This document shows, one piece after another, positions 1 through 5,077 of a stretch of DNA of 5,077 bases; position 1 is the first letter of the stretch, and every line of letters starts with the position of its first letter. The stretch lies in NCBI GenBank assembly GCA_964560145.1, contig CAZLKS010000049.1, positions 1 to 5,077 of the forward strand. Direction: 5' to 3'. The stretch is from JAHFLF01 sp964560145. Lineage in GTDB: Bacteria > Patescibacteriota > Minisyncoccia > UBA6257 > 1-14-0-10-44-23. Position numbers and translations under genes: made by a program. The notes below the pieces were generated by a model that saw only the letters and a program-made list of their open reading frames with translations, searched no databases and was not told the origin of the DNA.

Positions 1-41
1 CCGCTGTGCTTTCTGGCCGAGTCGCGATATAGTATGCATAT
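1..41. other. Unassigned left edge upstream of the ATPase gene
   Basis: This short edge sequence can be read in more than one way. On the plus strand, the frame beginning at base 1 stays open for 14 codons and stops at TGA 43-45. That stop would overlap the ATPase start as ATGA, a common sign of translational coupling, so it could be the end of an upstream gene. The frame beginning at base 3 also reads open and stops at TAG 30-32. On the minus strand, an ATG at 39-37 is open to the window edge, and a TACTAT box at 34-29 could drive leftward transcription. An 8-bp palindrome, TATGCATA, lies at 33-40. There is too little sequence to choose. Confidence 0.3.
28..33 (+). promoter_or_regulatory. 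Candidate -10 box (TATAGT) just upstream of the ATPase
   Basis: TATAGT ends 8 bases before the ATG at 42, so a transcript would begin at or within a base or two of the start codon. There is no convincing -35 element and no TGn extension. No Shine-Dalgarno sequence lies between the box and the start. The placement matches the box before the next gene, which is the main support. AT-rich sequence near a start codon could produce this match by chance. Confidence 0.35.
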
Positions 42-1802
42 ATGATGTCATTTATCACTGGTCCAACCTTTCGAGTCCCGCTCGCCATTTTGGTACTGGC
101 TATTGCCTCCGTCGCCCTTGGCCACCCGCTTCCTTTTATTGCCGCGATTGTTTTGGGCCTCGGGAAACTTCTTTGGGAGTCGGTAGAGAAAATTCGCGAA
201 GGACAGTGGTCGCTCGATTACATTGCCATGCTGGCGATGGCAACGGCACTGCTCGCTGATCAGTACGGTACCGGTGCGGTCATCGCCCTGATGATAACGC
301 TTTCGGGTGCACTCGAATCTTTCGGCGCAGAACGTGCCGAGGCCTCTCTTAAATCTTTGATTGAGAAGATACCAAAGCAGTGCCTGGTCAAAAATCGCGA
401 CGGAGGCTTTGATTCGGTGGCCATTCAATCGATTTCCGAAAAATCAATTATTTTAATTAAACCAAATGAGCTCGTGCCGCTCGATGGCTTTCTTCGCTCT
501 TCGCACGCACTCATCAACCAAGCAAATCTGACTGGTGAGGCCGAACCAGCCGAAATTCGACTGAATGACTTCATTAAGAGTGGTGTAGTGAATACCGGAC
601 CGGCCATTGAACTCGAGGTCGTCGGCAGCTTTAGTACCTCAAGTTATCAGAAAATCATTAACCTCGTCGCCGAAAGCAAGCAACACCCAGCGAATCTCGT
701 TCGTTTAGCGCAAAAGTTCAACTGGCCCTTCACCATCGTCTCGCTCCTGCTTGCTGGCGGAACCTACTTCTTCACCCGCGAAATCAGTAATCTGCTTGCC
801 GTCCTTGCCATTGCCACCCCCTGCCCTCTGCTAATCGCAGCGCCAATCGCCTTCTTAGGTGGCATGAATAAAGCAGCAAAGCAAAATATCATTATTAAGA
901 AGCCTTCAGTACTCGAAGCTCTTTCGGGTGTAAAGACCATCTTCTTTGATAAGACGGGAACGCTCACCCTCGGTGAACCGAAGCTACGTGAAATTCGCCT
1001 TTTTGATAAGAATATTGACGAGAGCCATGCACTAGTCATTGCTGCCGCTATTGAGCTCCACTCACTGCATCCCCTCGCCCGTGCTATAACTGGTGAACGA
1101 GCTCGCCGCAACCTGCCGGACATCACCGCAACGAATGTCACGGAAATAATCGGCTCTGGCATCTCGGGATCTGTTGATGGGTCAGTATATCGCATCGCCA
1201 AATCCGACAAAGCAACCAACGATGGCATCTGTATTGATATGTACCGCGGGGAAACAAGAATTGCGGAGTTTGTGTTCGACGATGAGCTCAAAGAAAACGT
1301 CCGAGCCTTTATCGAAACGATGAAGAAAGAATACGCTATCGCAATCATCACTGGTGACAAAAAAGAAAACGCCGAGCGGCTTTTCGGAAAGTTCGGAGTG
1401 ACTATTCATGCGGGCTGCCTACCCGAAGATAAATTCGCCCTCGTAAAGGCAGAGCGCGATGCTGGACGACGCGTAGCAATGGTCGGCGATGGCCTCAATG
1501 ACGCTCCTGCTTTAGCACTGGCCGACGCTGGTATCGTTTTCTCCGGCACCGAAAACAGCGCCTCAATCGAGGCCGCCTCGGTTGCCATCTTGAGTCACGA
1601 CATTCTTCTCGTGCAGGAAACCCTCTCTCTCTCAAAGCGCGCTACCCAAATTGCGATGCAAAGTATCGTTATCGGCATCGGCCTATCTATCATCGGCATG
1701 GGATTCGCCGCCTTTGGATTCATCACCCCAATTCTCGCTGCTGTCATCCAAGAAATCATCGATGTTGGTGTTACCATCAACGCACTGCGCGCCGCTAAAT
1801 AG
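42..1802 (+). CDS. Heavy-metal-translocating P-type ATPase (P1B type, TPCP motif, no N-terminal metal-binding domain)
   Basis: This is an integral membrane pump predicted to export a transition-metal cation using ATP. The catalytic motifs of P-type ATPases are all visible: TGEAEP (164-169, actuator), D303 in DKTGTLT (phosphorylation site), the P1B hallmark His-Pro pair H343-P344 in SLHPLA, GSGISG (371-376, nucleotide-binding domain), TGDK (437-440) and GDGLND (482-487). Hydrophobic segments fit the eight-helix P1B plan: four before the actuator, two around 227-273, two after 539. The membrane metal site reads T259-P260-C261-P262 instead of the CPC of copper and zinc/cadmium pumps, so the substrate cannot be named. 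The protein starts almost directly at helix 1 and has no CXXC ferredoxin-like domain, making it compact for the family at 586 residues. Two adjacent ATGs (42 and 45) are possible starts; neither has a Shine-Dalgarno sequence. No metal-responsive regulator is visible in the window. Confidence 0.93.
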   Translation: MMSFITGPTFRVPLAILVLAIASVALGHPLPFIAAIVLGLGKLLWESVEKIREGQWSLDYIAMLAMATALLADQYGTGAVIALMITLSGALESFGAERAEASLKSLIEKIPKQCLVKNRDGGFDSVAIQSISEKSIILIKPNELVPLDGFLRSSHALINQANLTGEAEPAEIRLNDFIKSGVVNTGPAIELEVVGSFSTSSYQKIINLVAESKQHPANLVRLAQKFNWPFTIVSLLLAGGTYFFTREISNLLAVLAIATPCPLLIAAPIAFLGGMNKAAKQNIIIKKPSVLEALSGVKTIFFDKTGTLTLGEPKLREIRLFDKNIDESHALVIAAAIELHSLHPLARAITGERARRNLPDITATNVTEIIGSGISGSVDGSVYRIAKSDKATNDGICIDMYRGETRIAEFVFDDELKENVRAFIETMKKEYAIAIITGDKKENAERLFGKFGVTIHAGCLPEDKFALVKAERDAGRRVAMVGDGLNDAPALALADAGIVFSGTENSASIEAASVAILSHDILLVQETLSLSKRATQIAMQSIVIGIGLSIIGMGFAAFGFITPILAAVIQEIIDVGVTINALRAAK

Positions 1803-1808
1803 AAGTGG

Positions 1809-1817
1809 TGGTATCAT
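1809..1817 (+). promoter_or_regulatory. Candidate extended -10 promoter (TGGTATCAT) for the surface-protein gene
   Basis: TGG followed by TATCAT (1812-1817) matches the extended -10 form TGnTATAAT at most positions. It ends 6 bases before the ATG at 1824, so initiation at the usual distance would fall on the A of the start codon, giving a leaderless mRNA. No -35-like hexamer is apparent, as is common for extended -10 promoters. No Shine-Dalgarno sequence precedes the start. The same core, GTGGTAT, occurs in the box upstream of ftsE. Confidence 0.5.
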
Positions 1818-1823
1818 TAAAGA

Positions 1824-3305
1824 ATGAAGTTGATTCCTCGCTTTCTCTCTACCCTTCTTCCAATTCTATTGCTTATACAAATCCCGTTAGTAGCGCGAGC
1901 TCATGGCAGCATCTACTTTGAATTTGCACCAGATGCCTGGGCCAGCAAACGATTCGTAGTCACCTCCGCCGACTCCCTAGCGCACGTATTTCAGCCTGCC
2001 AGCGACGTAACCATCACTGCTTACGATGTATGGGTTGATAACACTGGAGAGCCTGGCTCGGCGACCTTCACCCTCACCGATGAACAGGGATCGACCCTCG
2101 CCTCAAACAACATAACGTTGCAATCACTGCCCGCCATCCCTGGCGGGACAAAACTTCATTTCAACTTATCGCACGACGTTCTATTACAAGCCGGGAAAAA
2201 ATACATAATCAAAATCGAATCGTCTCTTCTCGGGTTTGGCATGTACTATGCTGACCGACTACTCTTTCTCGACCACAACCAAGAATTCACGACTGAGTAC
2301 GTTAACGGTGTAGCACGGGTTAATCAAGTCGACCAACCATTTACCTTCAAATTCGCCCTTCGCTCCCCTGCAACAAGCATTGGCGCCACCACTGCCGAAG
2401 ATACAACCACCACCGTTCAAGCACAACAGCAGATTTCAATTACTGGTGCTCGAGCGGCGAGCATCACGCCAACGAGTGTTACACTTGCCTGGACAACGGA
2501 TATCGCCGCTGATTCTCGTGCTGCCATTCGCAATCAAATCAGCCCACTGTATGTTAGTACAACGGGCTACGACGCCACACTTGAACTCGAACACACCTTA
2601 GTCATCAATGGACTCTTGCCGAACGTCAATTACTTCGCTGACGTATTTAGCAGCAACGGCAGTGAGCTGACACTCACAACCTACACCATCGGATTCAGAA
2701 CGCCGGCGCCAAACCCCACCTCCGCTCAAGCACCAGTGCAGCCGGTTACTCCGCCAGCTTCACCAACTCCAGCGCAGCAGGCAACACCAGCGACCACGAG
2801 TGTGCCGCCAACAACCCAAACAACAAGCCCAGCTCATTCCGCAAATCAGGGTACGTCAAACACCCCAGCAACTCAGGGCGCGACTGGGCAAAGCACAACA
2901 CCCGGAGTTCGTATTGGCACTGGTAGCTCAGCGAATACAACCTCGATTACTTGGGATACGCCTCAGGATGCTGCAGCAGTTGATGAATACCGTATTGATA
3001 TATTCGATACACAGCACAATCTCGAGAAACAAATTCTTGTTCCAGCTGGCACCACTGCGAAGGAGGTGCCCGAACTCGCAAAAGGACTACATCATGCAAT
3101 TGTCTATGCGAAGACTGATGGCGTTTTCAAAAAGGTGGCACCAACGGTCAGTTTCTTGCTACAATCAAGAGATAAAACTATGATTTGGAAAATCTTGGGA
3201 CTTGTCGTCTTGTGGATTGTTGGCCTTGGCGGCTACTTCCGCTGGAAATTCAAAAAGGAGAAAACAGTTCTTCCACCGGAAGAGGGATACGATCCGAATC
3301 GATAA
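1824..3305 (+). CDS. Secreted, membrane-anchored multidomain protein with fibronectin-III-like domains
   Basis: I do not recognise a named family for the whole protein. Residues 1-26 form a signal peptide: basic start, leucine-rich core, and an ARA motif predicting cleavage before H27. Residues 27-180 look like a beta-sandwich or jelly-roll module, with an alternating hydrophobic pattern such as VTITAYDVWVDNTGEPGSAT followed by LLQAGKKYIIKIE, similar to carbohydrate-binding-like domains. Residues about 204-294 resemble a fibronectin-III domain (W223, Y270). Residues 293-360 are a Pro/Thr/Ser/Gln linker, and 361-447 look like a second fibronectin-III-like domain (W377, Y389, Y428). A membrane helix (about 454-471) followed by RWKFKKEK implies a type I topology with a short cytoplasmic tail. 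There is no sortase LPXTG motif. The protein appears to have no cysteine, as is usual for exported proteins. A cell-surface binding or adhesion role is inferred only. The gene lies 21 bases after the ATPase but seems to have its own promoter. Confidence 0.85.
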   Translation: MKLIPRFLSTLLPILLLIQIPLVARAHGSIYFEFAPDAWASKRFVVTSADSLAHVFQPASDVTITAYDVWVDNTGEPGSATFTLTDEQGSTLASNNITLQSLPAIPGGTKLHFNLSHDVLLQAGKKYIIKIESSLLGFGMYYADRLLFLDHNQEFTTEYVNGVARVNQVDQPFTFKFALRSPATSIGATTAEDTTTTVQAQQQISITGARAASITPTSVTLAWTTDIAADSRAAIRNQISPLYVSTTGYDATLELEHTLVINGLLPNVNYFADVFSSNGSELTLTTYTIGFRTPAPNPTSAQAPVQPVTPPASPTPAQQATPATTSVPPTTQTTSPAHSANQGTSNTPATQGATGQSTTPGVRIGTGSSANTTSITWDTPQDAAAVDEYRIDIFDTQHNLEKQILVPAGTTAKEVPELAKGLHHAIVYAKTDGVFKKVAPTVSFLLQSRDKTMIWKILGLVVLWIVGLGGYFRWKFKKEKTVLPPEEGYDPNR

Positions 3306-3329
3306 CTTGTGGGTTACAATGGAAACAGA

Positions 3330-3364
3330 AAACCGGGCGTACCAGTAATAGGTACGCCCGGTTT
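3330..3364. terminator. Bidirectional intrinsic terminator between convergent genes
   Basis: Arms at 3330-3343 and 3351-3364 are perfect inverted repeats of 14 bp, with a GC-rich core (CCGGGCGTACC) and a 7-base loop. On the plus strand the hairpin is followed by a T-rich but interrupted tract (TTTCTCTTC). On the minus strand it is followed by TTTTCTGTTTCC. It lies in the 94-base gap between the stop of the surface-protein gene and the stop of ftsX, where a shared terminator is expected for convergent genes. The interrupted U-tracts make its efficiency uncertain. Confidence 0.85.
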
Positions 3365-3399
3365 CTCTTCACTATAAACGATAAACTATCCCCGATAAC

Positions 3400-4308
3400 C
3401 TATACCTTCAAGTATCGTCGAATAGCCACCCAGCTCGAACCGATACCAAGTGCTGCGCCGAACAAAACTAGGTAAGCAAATAGTGCCGGTAAATGAGCAT
3501 AGAAGTAGCTCTCCAGATTCATTCCTGGAATTAACCTAGTTACGACTGGAGCAGCGGCATTCATCACCGGAGCAGTCAAAACCATCGTCATGAGGGCACC
3601 AAAAAAACCGTAGAGTATACCGTTAACAATATATGGCCCTTTAATGAAGGTGTTAGAGGCTCCAACAAGACGCATAATACCAATTTCTTCACGATTACTA
3701 TAAATAGCTAAACGAATCGTGTTGAATGCAACAAGGCTGGCAGCAAAAGCAATGAATATAGTGAAAGCCAACCCCATTCGATTAATGGTGTCGATAAACT
3801 TGTTAAGTCCGTCAATCGCTCCTTTGTTTTGGCTGTAAGTCACCTTCTCAACGATTGAACTAAAGCTTTGATTCTCGAGATACTCAGCAATCGCTGGATA
3901 ATCTTTTGAGTCCTTAGCCTGAACGTTGATGGAAGCTGAAATCGGATTCACTGGTAACTCGGCCAGCGCCTGGCTAATTGTCGGATTATTCTTGTGCTTC
4001 TCTTTGAAAGCGGCGAGTGCGTCAGCGCTGCTAATGTAGTCAACGCTTTTAATCGTTGGTAGCTGCTCGACGTCTTTCTTCATCTTCAAAATATCATCCT
4101 CAGCGGCGGTGCGCTGAAAGTAGACAGCGATATCTATCTTGTCACGAATCGAAGTAATCGCTGCCGTTGTCACGACATCAAAAAGGAGTAACCCCTGAAA
4201 GGTAATAAGTGCAAGCACCATGATGAGCACGGTTGCCGTAGAAAGCCAGCCGTTACGCCAGAAGCTCTGAAAGCCATATTTGAGGATTCGCAGTAAGGTT
4301 GTTGCCAT
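3400..4308 (-). CDS. ftsX: Cell division protein FtsX (membrane subunit of the FtsEX ABC complex)
   Basis: FtsX is the transmembrane partner of FtsE. In characterised bacteria the complex sits at the division site or along the wall and activates peptidoglycan hydrolases through the extracytoplasmic loop of FtsX. The 302-residue product has the expected layout. A short cytoplasmic N-terminus (YGFQSFWRNGWLS) precedes helix 1 (about 22-44), and a large extracytoplasmic domain spans about 45-178, opening with DKIDIAVYF, typical of the family. Helices 2-4 lie at about 180-200, 226-249 and 273-296. After helix 2 comes the conserved cytoplasmic segment NREEIGIMRLVGAS (205-218). The start follows an AAGGAG site that overlaps the ftsE stop, 14 bases downstream of ftsE, so the two are cotranscribed. 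No cysteine is seen. No hydrolase gene follows; the next gene is convergent, so the partner enzyme must be elsewhere. Confidence 0.95.
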   Translation of the reverse strand: MATTLLRILKYGFQSFWRNGWLSTATVLIMVLALITFQGLLLFDVVTTAAITSIRDKIDIAVYFQRTAAEDDILKMKKDVEQLPTIKSVDYISSADALAAFKEKHKNNPTISQALAELPVNPISASINVQAKDSKDYPAIAEYLENQSFSSIVEKVTYSQNKGAIDGLNKFIDTINRMGLAFTIFIAFAASLVAFNTIRLAIYSNREEIGIMRLVGASNTFIKGPYIVNGILYGFFGALMTMVLTAPVMNAAAPVVTRLIPGMNLESYFYAHLPALFAYLVLFGAALGIGSSWVAIRRYLKV

Positions 4309-4318
4309 ATATCTCTTG

Positions 4319-4324
4319 CTCCTT
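4319..4324 (-). promoter_or_regulatory. Shine-Dalgarno site AAGGAG for ftsX
   Basis: On the minus strand AAGGAG overlaps the TAA stop of ftsE and lies 10 bases before the ftsX ATG (4308-4306). It is the only strong ribosome-binding site seen before any gene here. It fixes the ftsX start and suggests translation of ftsX is linked to termination of ftsE. Confidence 0.85.
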
Positions 4325-5006
4325 ACATTATAATATACTTCCCGTTCGGCTCATCGCGAACGATGCGACCATCAACCATGCTAATCACGCGGCGTTTGAG
4401 CTTGTTGACGATGTCCTTGTTGTGAGTAGCCAGCACAACGGTTGTACCAAGTTCGTTAATGCGGATGAGTAGGCGGATAATTTCTTCGGTGTTGATATCG
4501 TCGAGGTTACCCGTTGGCTCATCGGCAATAATGACGGCAGGGTGATGAATCATTGCCCGCGCGATTGCGACACGCTGCTTTTCACCGCCCGAAAGCTGGT
4601 GCGGGAAGTGGTTACGCTTAGAGACAAGACCAACCATATCGAGCACTTGTGGCACAAACTCTTCAATTTCTGATTGCGGTCGCCCCCCTACCTCGAGGGC
4701 AAAGGCCACATTCTCAAAAGCGGTTTTATTTGGCAAAAGACGAAAATCCTGAAAAACGATTCCAATTTGACGACGAAGCTGACTCATCTCGCCATCATGA
4801 AGCTTGTTAACCTCGTAGGAGCCAAACAATATTCGCCCCTTCGTCGGCTTCTCTTCACCAGTTAAAAGCTTAATAAAAGTTGATTTCCCGGCTCCGGAGC
4901 GTCCGACGAGAGAGACAAACTCCCCTGGTTTGATACTTAAATTAACGTCTTCGACGCCAACGGCTTTATTCTCATATGTCTTGGTAACGTTGAGGAATTG
5001 AATCAT
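4323..5006 (-). CDS. ftsE: Cell division ATP-binding protein FtsE
   Basis: FtsE is the cytoplasmic ATPase of the FtsEX complex; ATP hydrolysis drives the shape change in FtsX that switches on wall hydrolases. The 227-residue product carries all the ABC motifs: Walker A GRSGAGKST (35-43), Q-loop Q86 in GIVFQDF, signature LSGGEKQR (138-145), Walker B ending D162-E163 in IIADEPTGNLD, and switch H195 in ATHNKD. The segment VFQDFRLLPNKTAFENVAFA is characteristic of FtsE rather than general transporters. I chose the ATG at 5006-5004 because the family begins at MIQFLNVTKTY. An in-frame ATG at 5069 would add 21 residues that match nothing expected, and it overlaps a -10 box. No GTG or TTG lies between the two ATGs. 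The chosen start has no Shine-Dalgarno sequence. ftsX follows after 14 bases. Confidence 0.95.
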   Translation of the reverse strand: MIQFLNVTKTYENKAVGVEDVNLSIKPGEFVSLVGRSGAGKSTFIKLLTGEEKPTKGRILFGSYEVNKLHDGEMSQLRRQIGIVFQDFRLLPNKTAFENVAFALEVGGRPQSEIEEFVPQVLDMVGLVSKRNHFPHQLSGGEKQRVAIARAMIHHPAVIIADEPTGNLDDINTEEIIRLLIRINELGTTVVLATHNKDIVNKLKRRVISMVDGRIVRDEPNGKYIIM

Positions 5007-5057
5007 GAGAGTAATCGCTAATAATGCGAATAAGAAGGTACTAACGCGAATAGAATC

Positions 5058-5066
5058 AGTATACCA
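5058..5066 (-). promoter_or_regulatory. Candidate extended -10 promoter (TGGTATACT) for ftsEX
   Basis: On the minus strand TGG precedes TATACT (5063-5058), a close match to the extended -10 consensus TGnTATAAT. Transcription would start near 5051 and leave a leader of about 45 bases before the ftsE ATG at 5006. Any -35 element would lie beyond the right edge. The core GTGGTAT is shared with the box before the surface-protein gene. Confidence 0.5.
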
Positions 5067-5077
5067 CATCGCCCCCC

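Noticed and set aside
48..428. A 126-residue minus-strand open frame opposite the start of the ATPase
   Set aside because: It lies fully opposite conserved coding sequence, has no ribosome-binding site I could see, and its translation is low-information and rich in Arg/Gly/Asn.
764..1360. A 198-residue minus-strand open frame inside the ATPase gene
   Set aside because: It is antisense to a gene with all its catalytic motifs intact. The product is Ser/Arg/Ala-rich with no recognisable domain, as expected of a shadow frame.
2700..2903. Pro/Thr/Gln linker considered as a DNA tandem repeat or CRISPR-like array
   Set aside because: The bias is at the amino-acid level. The DNA has no regular repeat unit or spacing.
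2800..3183. A plus-strand 127-residue frame overlapping the surface-protein gene
   Set aside because: It is a +1 shadow of the Pro/Thr/Gln linker, rich in Gln and Arg because of the repetitive codons there.
3297..3305. Possible sortase-type signal near the C-terminus of the surface protein (LPPEEG)
   Set aside because: The LPPEEG segment lies after the membrane helix, in the predicted cytoplasmic tail, and does not match LPXTG. Sorting motifs precede the helix.
3185..3475. A plus-strand 96-residue frame across the end of the surface-protein gene and the terminator
   Set aside because: It reads through the terminator hairpin into the antisense of ftsX. No domain or start signal is apparent.
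3601..3607. A run of seven A (seven T on the ftsX coding strand), a possible slippage site
   Set aside because: The ftsX frame is intact on both sides, encoding G-F-F-G within helix 3. Nothing suggests programmed frameshifting.
5015..5029. Small inverted repeat TCGC / GCGA with a 7-base loop in the ftsE leader
   Set aside because: Four base pairs around an AT-rich loop is too weak to call a regulatory structure.

Overview
The window reads as ordinary chromosomal DNA from a bacterium with the standard genetic code, since no gene carries an in-frame TGA. The FtsE and FtsX sequences look most like those of Candidatus Patescibacteria (CPR). That impression rests on overall protein style, including an FtsX starting MATTLLRILKYGFQSFWRNG and an FtsE with a GIVFQDFRLLPNKTAFEN Q-loop region. 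It is an inference, and I cannot name the class or genus.

Layout: positions 1-41 are an edge fragment that cannot be assigned securely. A plus-strand metal-transporting P-type ATPase follows (42-1802). It lacks an N-terminal metal-binding domain and has TPCP as its membrane metal-site motif. After 21 bases comes a plus-strand secreted, membrane-anchored protein of 493 residues (1824-3305). It has a signal peptide, a beta-sandwich domain, two fibronectin-III-like domains split by a Pro/Thr-rich linker, and a C-terminal membrane anchor. A 14-bp perfect hairpin (3330-3364) sits between this gene and the minus-strand ftsE-ftsX pair (ftsE 5006-4323, ftsX 4308-3400), which converges on it. No gene-free stretch exceeds about 100 bases.

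The ftsE-ftsX pair should form one operon encoding the divisome ABC complex that controls peptidoglycan hydrolases. The ATPase and the surface protein may be functionally unrelated. The surface protein appears to have its own extended -10 box placed so that transcription would begin at its start codon.

The three genes that may head a transcript (ATPase, surface protein, ftsE) lack a Shine-Dalgarno sequence and have -10-like boxes close upstream. The internal gene ftsX has a clear AAGGAG. This suggests leaderless or near-leaderless first genes. No strong candidate for a wholly new system is visible. The most unusual items are the multidomain surface protein, whose predicted mature N-terminus is histidine, and the promoter/start arrangement.
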